A stretch of 64,000 nt of DNA from Oryzisolibacter sp. LB2S (lineage in GTDB: Bacteria > Pseudomonadota > Gammaproteobacteria > Burkholderiales > Burkholderiaceae_C). A model generated the notes under the pieces. The model searched no databases, was not told the DNA's origin, and was given only the letters and a program-made list of their open reading frames with translations. Positions within the stretch are counted from its first letter, which is position 1. Each line of letters starts with the position of its first letter. This document shows positions 55,408 to 64,000 of this stretch, piece by piece. The position numbers and the translations under genes are program-made. The stretch is from contig NZ_CP160388.1 in NCBI RefSeq assembly GCF_040732315.1, positions 1,028,501 through 1,092,500 of the forward strand, written 5' to 3'.

Positions 55408-55536
55408 TGGGCGATGGGCTGCGCGCCGCGGGCCAAACTTGCGTGAGATCCGTGGTTTCGAGGCCGGTGACGGCCACGCGCCCCGCGCGCGCCGGCACAA
55501 TGCGGGCTGCGCAAACTCGTATTGCCCGATTGTTCC

Positions 55537-56361
55537 GTGACCCGATTGCAACGTTTTCTTCTCCATGCCGGCCTGGGCCTGTGGGCCGGCGCCATGCTGG
55601 CGGGCTGCGCCCGCCTGCCCGAGGCCATGCCCGGTCTGGAGCGCGGCCTGCAGTTCACCCCCAATGACTTCGACGCGAGCAGCATGCACACGCGCCATGT
55701 GCTGGCCTCGCAGGCGCTGACCTGCGAGGCCGCGCGCCGCGCGCTGCTCAGCCAGGGCTATGTGGTCAACCAGGCCACCGCCGACATGGTGGCGGGCCGC
55801 AAGTACTACCAGCCGCACCACGACGTGCACTACGAGGTCGAGATGCGCGTGGTCTGCGCCCCCGAGGGCCAGGGCGACGCGCGCACCGCGGCCTTCGCCA
55901 GCGCGCTGCAGGACCGCTATGTGATCAAGAAGGTCAACAACTCCGCCTCGCTGGGCGTGGGCGGCGTGGGCTCGGTGTCGCTGCCCGTCTCGGCCACCGA
56001 CGACACCCTGGTCAAGGTCGGCAGCGAGACCATCACCGACGCGAAGTTCTACGAGCGCTTCTTCCAGCTCTTCGAGCGCTATGTGCGCCTGGCCCCGCCC
56101 GGCAGCACCAGCGTGCAGCTGCCGGTGGAGGCCGCAGCGGCCAAGGCTCCGGCGCCCGCGCAGGCCGCCGACCCTGCGCCCGCGCAGGCCGCGCCACCGG
56201 CGGCGGCTGCGTCCACGGCGGCCGTGCATGCGCCGGCCGCCAGCGTCCAGCCCCTGCCGCAGCAGGAGCCTGTCGAGCAGCAGGCCGCGGGCCCGCTCCA
56301 GACGCCCGAGCAGCGCGACGACGCGCCGCCGCTGAGCATTGAGCAGCTCATGGCCCAGTGA
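55537..56361 (+). CDS. DUF2242 family lipoprotein
   Basis: A 274-residue predicted outer-membrane or periplasmic lipoprotein: signal peptide and lipobox LAGC (Cys25 from GTG 55537). The DUF2242 domain covers about 45-190, beginning FTPNDFDASSMHTRHV and including MVAGRKYYQPHHDVHYEVEM. The C-terminal third is Ala/Pro/Gln-rich and probably unstructured. The start may be GTG 55537 or the TTG five codons earlier; both read through the same signal peptide. It lies 23 bases upstream of the binding-protein gene. Function unknown. Confidence 0.85.
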   Translation: MTRLQRFLLHAGLGLWAGAMLAGCARLPEAMPGLERGLQFTPNDFDASSMHTRHVLASQALTCEAARRALLSQGYVVNQATADMVAGRKYYQPHHDVHYEVEMRVVCAPEGQGDARTAAFASALQDRYVIKKVNNSASLGVGGVGSVSLPVSATDDTLVKVGSETITDAKFYERFFQLFERYVRLAPPGSTSVQLPVEAAAAKAPAPAQAADPAPAQAAPPAAAASTAAVHAPAASVQPLPQQEPVEQQAAGPLQTPEQRDDAPPLSIEQLMAQ

Positions 56362-56384
56362 GGGGCTGAGCGCCCGACCCATTC

Positions 56385-57683
56385 ATGTTTGCTTTGTCCA
56401 TGTCTTCGATCTCCCGTCGCCAGGCCGTCCACGCCTGCACCCTGGCCCTGCTGTCCATGGCGGGCACGGGCGCCCATGGCCGCGCCGCTTCCGCTGCGCC
56501 GCCCATCAGGCTCGCGCTCATTGAGAGCCTGTCGGGCAGCTTTGCCAACACCGGCGAGGCGGTGTTTCGCAACCTGCTCTGGGCGACCGAGCGCGTGAAT
56601 GCGCGCGGCGGCGTGAAGCTGCCCGGCGGCGCCCGGCCGCTCGAGATCGTGCGCTACGACAGCAAGGGCTCGAACGAGGAGGCGCTGTCGGCGCTGCGCG
56701 CGGCCATCGATGACGGCGTGCACTTCGTCATGCAGGGCAATTCCTCGGCCACGGCCACCGCGCTCGTCGAGGCCATCGCCAAGCACAACCAGCGCGAGCC
56801 GGCCAAGCGCGTGGTGTTCCTCAACTACTCGGCCGTGGACCCGGCGCTGACCAACGAGCGCTGCAACTTCTGGCACTTTCGCTTCGACGCCCATGCCGAC
56901 ATGCGCATGGCCGCGCTCATGGACGTGATGCGCGGGGACAAGGCGCTCAAGAGCGTCTATCTGATCGGCCAGGACTACAGCTTCGGCCAGGCCGTGCTGC
57001 GCGAGGCGCGGCGCCAGCTGGCGGCCCAGCGCCCCGATGTCGCCATCGTCGGCGACGAGCTGCACCCCGTGGGCCGCGTCAAGGACTTCGCGCCCTATGC
57101 CGTGAAGATCAAGGCCAGCGGCGCGCAGGCGGTGATCACCGGCAACTGGGGCAACGACCTCACGCTGCTCGTCAAGGCCGCGCGCGAGGTGGGCTACGAC
57201 GGCATGTTCTACACCTTCTACGGCAACGCGCTGGGCGCGCCCGCGGCACTGGGCCAGGCCGGCGTGGGCAAGGTGGTGGCCGTGGCCGACTGGCTGCCCA
57301 ACCTGCCCACCAAGGGCAGCGAGGATTTCTACCGCGCGTTTCGCGCGCGCTTTCCGCAGCCGCAGGACGACTATGTGCACATGCGCATGCAGCTCATGAT
57401 CGAGGCCCTGACCCAGGCCATGGAGCAGGCGCGCAGCGTTGACCCGCTGCCCGTGGCGCGCGCGCTCGAGCAGGCCGATGTCACGCTCTACGGCCAGTCC
57501 GGCCGCATGCGCGCGGCGGACCACCAGTTCCAGCAGGGCCTGGTCGTGGGCGTGATGGACCGGCTCGGCGCGCCGGGCGTGAAGTTCGACGTCGAAGGCT
57601 CGGGCTACGGCTTTCGCGTGGTGCGCCAGATCGCGGCCGACAAGGCGCAGCTGCCCACGACCTGCCAGATGCAGCGGCCCTGA
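56385..57683 (+). CDS. Orphan periplasmic binding protein of the branched-chain amino-acid type
   Basis: A 432-residue type I periplasmic-binding protein. An N-terminal signal peptide (about 1-38) starts with SISRRQAVHA, which has a Tat-like twin Arg. The mature domain begins IRLALIESLSGSFANTGEAV and has LIGQDYSFGQAVLREARRQL, typical of the LivJ/AmiC group. No permease or ATPase genes are adjacent, so it may pair with a transporter elsewhere or act as a sensor. ATG 56385 or 56400 may be the start. Ligand unknown. Confidence 0.82.
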   Translation: MFALSMSSISRRQAVHACTLALLSMAGTGAHGRAASAAPPIRLALIESLSGSFANTGEAVFRNLLWATERVNARGGVKLPGGARPLEIVRYDSKGSNEEALSALRAAIDDGVHFVMQGNSSATATALVEAIAKHNQREPAKRVVFLNYSAVDPALTNERCNFWHFRFDAHADMRMAALMDVMRGDKALKSVYLIGQDYSFGQAVLREARRQLAAQRPDVAIVGDELHPVGRVKDFAPYAVKIKASGAQAVITGNWGNDLTLLVKAAREVGYDGMFYTFYGNALGAPAALGQAGVGKVVAVADWLPNLPTKGSEDFYRAFRARFPQPQDDYVHMRMQLMIEALTQAMEQARSVDPLPVARALEQADVTLYGQSGRMRAADHQFQQGLVVGVMDRLGAPGVKFDVEGSGYGFRVVRQIAADKAQLPTTCQMQRP

Positions 57684-57700
57684 GCCGCGTTGGGTGGCGC

Positions 57701-58765
57701 TCAGGGCCGCGCCGCCGCCACCGCCCGGCCGAGCTCGATCACGGCCATGGCGTAGTAGCTCGACCAGTTGTAGCGCGTGACGGCGTAGAAGTTCTCGGTG
57801 CCGGCCACGTAGCTCGGCGCGTCCGCGCCGTTCTGCAGCTCCACCAGGGCCAGCGCGCCGGTGTGCTGCGCGGCCTCGGCCGGCAGCTGCACGCCCATGT
57901 CGGCCATGCGGGCGCTGCTGAAGGTGGGCAGGATGTCGGGCGCGAGCAGTGCATCGAGCTGCAGATGGGCGGGGTCGAACTGCACGGCGTAATGCGTGGG
58001 CATGCCCGCCGTCCAGCCATGGCCGACGAAGTAGTTGGCGACCGAGCCGATCGCGTCCTCGGCGCTTTGCCACAGGTCGATGCGGCCGTCGCCGTCGAAG
58101 TCCACCGCCCAGCGCGCCCAGCTCGATGGCATGAACTGGCCCATGCCCATGGCGCCGGCGTAGCTGCCGCGCGGGCTGTGCGGGTCCATGCCGGTGCGGT
58201 CCATGAGGGTCAGGAACTGCTCGAGCTCGCGCTGGAAGAAGGCGCGCCGCTCGGCCGCGCGCGGGTGGGCGTCGGGGAAGTCGAAGGCCAGCGTGGCGAG
58301 TGCATCGATCACGCGGTAGCCGCCCATGTGGCGGCCGTAGAGCGTCTCCACGCCGATGATGCCGACGATGATCTCGGCGGGCACGCCGTACTGCGTCTCG
58401 GCGCGCGCCAGGGTGTCGGCATGCTCCTGCCAGAAGCGCAGGCCCGCGCGTATGCGCGTGGGCTCGACAAAGCGCGCCCGGTAGGCGGCCCAATTCTTGG
58501 GGCTTCCCTTCGGGGGCGGCAGCACCAGGCGTGGCACCTCGCGCAGCAGGCGCGCCTGGCCTATGGCCTGGCGCACCCATTCGCGGTCCAGGCCGCGGCG
58601 CTCGGCCAGGTCGTCGGCAAACCGCATGGCCTCGGCGCGCTGGGCATATTGCGGTGCGGGCGCCGCCTTGGTGCCGTGTTTTTTATGGTCATTTTTGGCC
58701 GCAGCGCCCATGGACAGGGCGCTGGCAGCTATCAAAATTATGGTCTTGCGGGTCAGGGATGTCAT
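57701..58765 (-). CDS. mltB: Lytic murein transglycosylase B
   Basis: MltB cleaves the glycan strands of peptidoglycan with formation of 1,6-anhydromuramic ends. The 354-residue protein has catalytic Glu140 (GIIGVETLYGRH) and the signatures SYAGAMGMGQFMPSSW and DFDGDGRIDLW. The signal peptide covers about 1-23, and residues 11-26 (LIAASALSMGAAAKND) are encoded by a 48-base repeat copy. No lipobox Cys is seen, so it is probably a soluble periplasmic form. The ATG overlaps the transglutaminase stop (ATGA); it converges on the binding-protein gene. Confidence 0.93.
   Translation of the reverse strand: MTSLTRKTIILIAASALSMGAAAKNDHKKHGTKAAPAPQYAQRAEAMRFADDLAERRGLDREWVRQAIGQARLLREVPRLVLPPPKGSPKNWAAYRARFVEPTRIRAGLRFWQEHADTLARAETQYGVPAEIIVGIIGVETLYGRHMGGYRVIDALATLAFDFPDAHPRAAERRAFFQRELEQFLTLMDRTGMDPHSPRGSYAGAMGMGQFMPSSWARWAVDFDGDGRIDLWQSAEDAIGSVANYFVGHGWTAGMPTHYAVQFDPAHLQLDALLAPDILPTFSSARMADMGVQLPAEAAQHTGALALVELQNGADAPSYVAGTENFYAVTRYNWSSYYAMAVIELGRAVAAARP
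58688..58735 (-). repeat. 48-base dispersed repeat, copy 10 (MltB signal peptide)
   Basis: Read in the mltB direction the arms are TTGATAGCTGCCAGCGCC and GGCGCTGCGGCCAAAAAT. It is in frame and encodes the hydrophobic core and cleavage region of the signal peptide. It is one of the best-conserved copies. Confidence 0.88.
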
Positions 58766-60816
58766 GGCGTTTCCGTGCTGCGCGATTGTGCCGTGGGCCA
58801 GGGCAGGCGGGCGAACTCGCGCCGCAGCTCGGGCAGGGCGGTGCCCGGCCGGGGGGCATAGCGTGCCTGGTCCAGGCGCACAAGCCATTGGGCGACGGCC
58901 TCGGCGGGCTCCCCCCAGTGGCCTTGCGCCATGCGGGCCATGGTGCGCGCGGGCAGATGGGCGGCCAGGGGTAGGCCGGCGCGCGCCAGGCGCGTGCGGC
59001 AGCGCTCGAGCAGGCGCTGCCAGGGGTCCTGGCGGCTGCGCTCCCACAGAGCCCACAGCGCGCCCGCGGCGGCCGTGATGCCAATCGCCAGGCCCAGCAG
59101 GCGCACCAGGTCCTGCCAGCTGGGCGAGCGCATGCCCAGGGCCTTGAGCAGGTTCATCTGGCGCCCCTGCGTGTAGTTGAGCACCCATTGGTTCCAGCCG
59201 TTGTTCACGGCCTCCCACACGGTGCGCAGGTGCTGCAGCAGCGTGGGGCTGACCACGCTGTCCATGGCCGTGCCGAACATGCCGCGCGGCGCCTGCAGCC
59301 GCTGCAGCGTACCCACGCGGCCCGGAGCCACGGCGCCCGTGGGGTCCACGCGCACCCAGCCGCGCCCGTCCATCCAGACCTCGGCCCAGGCATGGGCGTC
59401 GCTCTGGTACACCGTCCAGTAGCCGTCGATGGCGTTGAGCTGCCCGCCCTGGTAGCCCGTGACGATGCGCGCGGGTACGTCCAGCGCACGCATGAGCACC
59501 ACGAAGGCCGAGGCGATGTGCTCGCAGAAGCCCTGCTTGCGCGTGAACCAGAACTCGTCTGCCGTGTGCTCGCCGTACAGGCCGGGCTCGAGCGTGTATT
59601 CGTAGCCGCCGCGCGCCAGGCGCTGCAGGGCGGCATCGACATAGGCCTGGGCGCCGCCACGGCTCAGGCGCTCGTCGGCCTGCATCTGCCGCGCCAGCTC
59701 CTGGGTGCGCGGGTTTAGGCCCGCGGGCAGCTGCACATAGGCCTGCAGCGCGCGTGTGCGCCGCAGCGGCCCGTGGGAGAAGTCAAGGTGGCTGCTCGCG
59801 CGGTAGCGCAGCAGGCTGTTGACGGGGCGGCTGGAGCTCCACTGCAGCTCGGGGGACATCAGGGCCGACTGGCCCGGCGGCAGCTCGGGGCGCTGCAGGG
59901 CCGCGTCCAGCGTCAGCAGCCAGGGGCTGCGGTGGGGCTCGAGCGTGACCTCGTAGTGCAGCGCCGGGCCCCGCACCTGCAGCAGCGCGGGCGTGGGCAT
60001 GGCCGCGGTGATGGCGCGCGCCTCGGGCTGCGAGAGGGCCCACCAGTCGCGCCCGTTGAAGACCGTGAGCACGGGGCCGCGAAAGTACAGATCCCGGGGC
60101 GCGGGTGGCGCGCCGTCGGGCGTGTCGAAGCGCACGCGCATGGCGACGCTGCCGTCCTGCACGAGGGAGGCCATGCTGCCCACGCTCATCTGCGCGGACA
60201 GGCCGGTGCGCGCGCTGGTTTTGTCCGCCGGCATGCCCCACAGCGGCGCCATGCGCGGAAACAACAGGAACAGCAGCGCCATGATGGGTGCGCCCAGCAG
60301 CATCATGCGCGCGGCCTGGCGCATGGCCAGGGCCAGCGGTGGCCGGCCCACGGGCATGTGGGCGTTGACCAGGGCGGTGAGCAGGCCCAGCAGCCCCACG
60401 AGCATGACGGCCGCGATGGGCAGCGCCTGCGAGAAGAAGAAGTTGCTCAGCAGCGTGAAGAAGCCCAGGAAGAACACCACCATGGCGTCGCGCCGCGCGC
60501 GCAGCTCCAGCGTCTTGAGCGCCAGCAGCATGGCGATGAGCGTCACGCCCGCGTCGCGCCCGATGATGGTGCCGTGCGAGAGCAGCGTCAGCAGCACGAC
60601 CAGGGCCAGCAGCAGCGCCGTGAGCCAGCGCCCCGGCAGGGGCTGTCCGCGCCAGGCCAGCCAGGCGCGCCAGGCCAGCAGCAGCGCCGTCATGGCGCTG
60701 GCCCAGGGCGGGAGGTGCGCCACCAGCGGGCCGATGCAGCAGGCGATGACGGCCAGCAGGAACAGCGTGTCGCGTGTGTCGCGCGGCAGGCGCGCGAGCT
60801 CGCCGGCGAGGTTCAT
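58762..60816 (-). CDS. TgpA-type membrane transglutaminase-like protein (DUF3488)
   Basis: A 684-residue protein. About six membrane segments occupy 15-190, a periplasmic transglutaminase domain follows, with the Cys-His-Asp triad in KQGFCEHIAS, SDAHAWAEVW and WVRVDPT, then a late membrane segment near LVRLLGLAIGITAAAGALWAL and a DUF4129-like tail. The P. aeruginosa relative TgpA is essential; its substrate is unknown. ATG 60816 follows GCGGAGGCC; an ATG nine codons earlier is possible. It is downstream of the DUF58 and MoxR genes, the standard set. Confidence 0.92.
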   Translation of the reverse strand: MNLAGELARLPRDTRDTLFLLAVIACCIGPLVAHLPPWASAMTALLLAWRAWLAWRGQPLPGRWLTALLLALVVLLTLLSHGTIIGRDAGVTLIAMLLALKTLELRARRDAMVVFFLGFFTLLSNFFFSQALPIAAVMLVGLLGLLTALVNAHMPVGRPPLALAMRQAARMMLLGAPIMALLFLLFPRMAPLWGMPADKTSARTGLSAQMSVGSMASLVQDGSVAMRVRFDTPDGAPPAPRDLYFRGPVLTVFNGRDWWALSQPEARAITAAMPTPALLQVRGPALHYEVTLEPHRSPWLLTLDAALQRPELPPGQSALMSPELQWSSSRPVNSLLRYRASSHLDFSHGPLRRTRALQAYVQLPAGLNPRTQELARQMQADERLSRGGAQAYVDAALQRLARGGYEYTLEPGLYGEHTADEFWFTRKQGFCEHIASAFVVLMRALDVPARIVTGYQGGQLNAIDGYWTVYQSDAHAWAEVWMDGRGWVRVDPTGAVAPGRVGTLQRLQAPRGMFGTAMDSVVSPTLLQHLRTVWEAVNNGWNQWVLNYTQGRQMNLLKALGMRSPSWQDLVRLLGLAIGITAAAGALWALWERSRQDPWQRLLERCRTRLARAGLPLAAHLPARTMARMAQGHWGEPAEAVAQWLVRLDQARYAPRPGTALPELRREFARLPWPTAQSRSTETP

Positions 60817-60860
60817 GACCGGCCTCCGCGGCCCGGACAGCATGCGGGTAAGCTATTGAA

Positions 60861-60908
60861 AAAATAGCTGTCCGCGCTTGACGGTATTAGGGTGATCGTC
60901 GATTTCAT
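60861..60908 (+). repeat. 48-base dispersed repeat, copy 11 (TgpA-DUF58 gap)
   Basis: The left arm AAAATAGCTGTCCGCGCT is well preserved; the right arm GGTGATCGTCGATTTCAT-side is degenerate but keeps CGATTTCAT. It lies on the opposite strand to the flanking genes, eight bases before the DUF58 stop codon. Confidence 0.75.
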
Positions 60909-60915
60909 TCGAATT

Positions 60916-61904
60916 TCAGCTGAGCGCCAGCGCCTCCAGGCAGCGGCGCCGGTGCGCCGGTCCATGGTCGGGCGCGATCTGCTGGCCCGGCAGGCGCAGG
61001 CCGTAGTCCACGCCCAGGCGGTCGGCCTGCAGCACCCAGGCCGCAAGGCGCGACAGGCGCTCCTCGGGCTGCTGCAGTCCCGTGGCGCCATGGTCCAGCC
61101 ACAGCCCCTGGCGCCGCGACTGCTGGGCGTCGCGGCTGACAAGGTCGGCGTTGCCCGTGGCCAGCGACCGGGCGGCTTTCTTCCAGACCACGAGCCTGAG
61201 CGGATCGCCGCGCCGGTAGGCGCGCACGCCATCGAACTCCACGCCGCCGCGGGCCTGGGCCGCGCCGGCGCCGGTCTGCTGGGCCTCGGCCTGCGGCAGC
61301 GGGGGGGCGGGCGTCTCGGGCCGTGGATAGACCATGACCTGGGCGGCCGGGCGCCACAGCGCCCAGACGCGAAACGTGCCCAGCGGGTAGCGCGTCTCCA
61401 GGCGCAGCGTGGGCACGGTCTGCAGGCCGCGGCGCGTGGGCTGGAAGGACAGCTCGACCATGGCGCTGCCCTGGCCCGGCACATCGGTCCAGGCCCATTG
61501 CGCGGCCTGGCTGCCGCGCACGGCCACGGCAATGCCATAGCGCACGGACGCCGTGGCGCTGTGCAGCTGCACCTGCAGGGCCGCGCGCGCTCCCAGAAAC
61601 TGCGGCTCGGGCTGCAACAGCCGCAGCTGCAGGCCGCGCAGCGTGCCGTGGCACAGGTGCACGCTCACGATGGCGCTGCCGGCGAGCAGAAAGGTCAGCA
61701 GATAGCCCAGGTTGAGCTGGAAGTTGATCGAGGCCACGAGCAGCACCAGCAGCGTGAGCGCCAGCATCCAGCCCGAGGCCGTGGGCAGGATGTAGCAGTT
61801 GCGCTGCGTCAGCGTCAGGGTGTCGCTCTGCGGCAGGCGCAGGGTCCACCAGCGCCGCCAGCGTCTGGTCACGGCCGTCCAGTGGGAGTGCAGTCTGCCG
61901 AACA

Positions 61905-61905
<1 letters not shown>
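60916..61905 (-). CDS. DUF58 domain protein
   Basis: A 329-residue protein. Two membrane segments lie at about 45-85 (SGWMLALTLLVLLVASINFQ, LGYLLTFLLAGSAIVSV), and the DUF58 domain follows with its conserved VEFDGVRAYRRGDPLRLVVWK and KKAARSL blocks. DUF58 proteins with a vWA-like fold work with MoxR ATPases; substrate unknown. The ATG at 61905 shares a base with the moxR stop, so the two are translationally coupled. Confidence 0.9.
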
Positions 61906-62825
<920 letters not shown>

Positions 62826-62869
62826 GGTGCGACGTTACCTGAAAACAATTGATACAACGGAGATGAACG

Positions 62870-63823
62870 GTGAGCAAGACGGGCTATTACACCCACAGCG
62901 ATTGCCGCAAGCATGAAATGGGGCCCGGTCACCCGGAATGTCCGGCGCGGCTCGATGCCATCGAGGACAGGCTGCTGGTCACGGGCGTTGCCGATGCGCT
63001 CGATCATCGCGAGGCGCCGCTGGCGTCGCTGACGGACATCGAGCTCGCCCATGACCGCATGCATGTGGCGGCGCTGCGAGGGCTGGCCCTCAGGGTTGCC
63101 GAGGAAGAGGATGCCGGCGGCTCGCCCTACATCCAGCTCGACACCGACACCGCCATGAACCGCCACACCTGGACCGCGGCCCTGCGTTCGGCCGGCGCCG
63201 CCGTGGCCGCCGTCGATGCCATCATGGCTGGCGAGCTCGAGAACGCCTTTTGCAGCGTGCGCCCGCCGGGCCACCATGCGGAACACAACAAGGCCATGGG
63301 CTTTTGCTTCTTCAACAACGTGGCCGTCGCCGCCAAGTACGCGCTGCAGCGCTACAACTTGAAGCGTGTGGCCGTGGTCGACTTCGACGTGCACCATGGC
63401 AACGGTACCGAAGACATCCTGGCCGGCGACGAGCGCGCCCTCATGGTCAGCATCTTCCAGCATCCCTTCTACCCCTACTGCGGCGACAAGGACCCGGCGC
63501 CCAACATGCTCAACGTGCCCGTGCCCGCCTATACCAAGGGCATGGACGTGCGCGAGATCGTCGAGATGGTGTGGATGCCGCGCCTGGAGGAATTCAAGCC
63601 CGAGATGATCTTCATCAGCGCGGGCTTTGACGCTCACCGCGATGACGACATGGGCCAGCTCGGCCTGACCGAGCAGGACTACGCGTGGATCACCATGCGC
63701 ATCAAGGATGTCGCGCGGCGCTTCTCCCACAAGCGCATCGTCTCCTGCCTCGAGGGGGGATATGTGATGGGGCCGCTCGCGCGCAGCGTGGAGGCCCATG
63801 TGCGCGTGCTGGCCGATCTGTGA
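62870..63823 (+). CDS. Histone-deacetylase-family amidohydrolase (acetylpolyamine/acetoin-utilisation type)
   Basis: A 317-residue class II HDAC-like zinc hydrolase. The signature blocks are SVRPPGHHAEHNKAMGFCFF, VVDFDVHHGNGTEDI (zinc Asp and His) and SAGFDAHRDDDMGQL (zinc Asp). Bacterial members deacetylate polyamines or other small N-acetyl compounds; the substrate is not shown here. The start is GTG at 62870 after ACGGAGATGAAC. It lies 13 bases before an enoyl-CoA hydratase gene on the same strand, a pair often seen in betaproteobacteria. Confidence 0.9.
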   Translation: MSKTGYYTHSDCRKHEMGPGHPECPARLDAIEDRLLVTGVADALDHREAPLASLTDIELAHDRMHVAALRGLALRVAEEEDAGGSPYIQLDTDTAMNRHTWTAALRSAGAAVAAVDAIMAGELENAFCSVRPPGHHAEHNKAMGFCFFNNVAVAAKYALQRYNLKRVAVVDFDVHHGNGTEDILAGDERALMVSIFQHPFYPYCGDKDPAPNMLNVPVPAYTKGMDVREIVEMVWMPRLEEFKPEMIFISAGFDAHRDDDMGQLGLTEQDYAWITMRIKDVARRFSHKRIVSCLEGGYVMGPLARSVEAHVRVLADL

Positions 63824-63836
63824 AGGAATGGGACCG

Positions 63837-64000
63837 ATGACGAATGCAACGGAGCTGCTGCAGGTGGCGCGCGACGGGCGCGGCGTGGTCACGCTCACGC
63901 TCAATGACCCGGCGCGCTTCAACGCCCTGGGCCACGACATGCTTGCCGCGCTGCAGTGCGCCCTGGCCGATGTGGCGCAGGACGATGAGGCACGCGTCGT
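63837..64000 (+). CDS. Enoyl-CoA hydratase/isomerase family protein (3' end outside window)
   Basis: Only the first 54 codons are visible: MTNATELLQVARDGRGVVTL then TLNDPARFNALGHDMLAALQ. The block VVTLTLNDPARFNAL is the crotonase-fold N-terminus (normally VxxITLNRPxxxNAL). The start ATG at 63837 follows GAAGGAATGGGACCG. The catalytic region lies beyond the window. Family call is firm, specific function is not. Confidence 0.88.
   Translation, partial: MTNATELLQVARDGRGVVTLTLNDPARFNALGHDMLAALQCALADVAQDDEARV

Noticed and set aside
53800..56382. An 860-codon open frame antisense to the aldehyde dehydrogenase and DUF2242 genes
   Set aside because: It overlaps two supported genes completely and has shadow-type composition.

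Overview
The window reads as a chromosomal segment of a GC-rich betaproteobacterium of the order Burkholderiales, most likely family Comamonadaceae (Acidovorax/Alicycliphilus-like). The evidence is the conserved gene orders lepA-lepB-DUF4845-rnc-era-recO-pdxJ-acpS-nagZ, leuC-(entericidin)-leuD-leuB-asd-fimV-truA-trpF-trpB-trpA-accD, grpE-dnaK-dnaJ and rpsF-priB-rpsR-rplI-dnaB, plus dispersed short repeats of a kind I associate with that family from memory. The assignment is by inference; no database was searched. I saw no prophage, insertion sequence, CRISPR array, rRNA or tRNA. The DNA is mostly core chromosome with a small accessory patch at about 34.7-39.8 kb.

Layout. 0-10 kb: the 3' part of a DegP/MucD-type protease, a 388-base gap with DnaA-box-like motifs and a likely small structured RNA, then the lepA-to-nagZ housekeeping run. 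10-13 kb: a phosphofructokinase, then nnrS and a DUF2249 gene behind a strong NsrR-like operator (nitric-oxide response). 13-18 kb, minus strand: a complete branched-chain amino-acid ABC transporter (livK, livH, livM, livG, livF). 18-22 kb: small MscS channel, lysS, yggT, accD. 22-34.5 kb, minus strand: trpA/B/F, truA, fimV, asd, leuB/D/C, a 41-codon entericidin-like lipoprotein gene and a LysR regulator. 34.7-39.8 kb: beta-CASP hydrolase, class II aldolase, TauD-type dioxygenase, TetR regulator and cytochrome P450. 39.8-45.1 kb, minus strand: ubiU, ubiV, ubiT, a zinc-binding DGC protein, ubiX and ubiD, i.e. oxygen-independent ubiquinone synthesis with an FNR-like site in front. 45.3-53.8 kb: tryptophanase, the heat-shock genes behind a sigma-32-like promoter, the ribosomal/primosomal operon and dnaB. 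53.8-64 kb: an ALDH7-type dehydrogenase, a DUF2242 lipoprotein, an orphan periplasmic binding protein, mltB, a TgpA-type transglutaminase with DUF58 and MoxR partners, a histone-deacetylase-like hydrolase and the start of an enoyl-CoA hydratase.

How the parts fit. The NsrR-like operator before nnrS and the FNR-like site before ubiU both point to a facultative anaerobe, probably a denitrifier, that switches to oxygen-independent quinone synthesis and meets nitric oxide.

The strongest unexplained signal is a dispersed element of fixed length: 48 bases, eleven copies that align without gaps. Eight sit between genes or at gene ends, one of them shaped as a two-way terminator. Three lie inside coding sequences (the Era N-terminus, TrpF, and the MltB signal peptide), all read in the same frame and giving related 16-residue peptides. 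Two further repeat types (a ~110-base element at gene 3' ends and a long palindrome) are also present.
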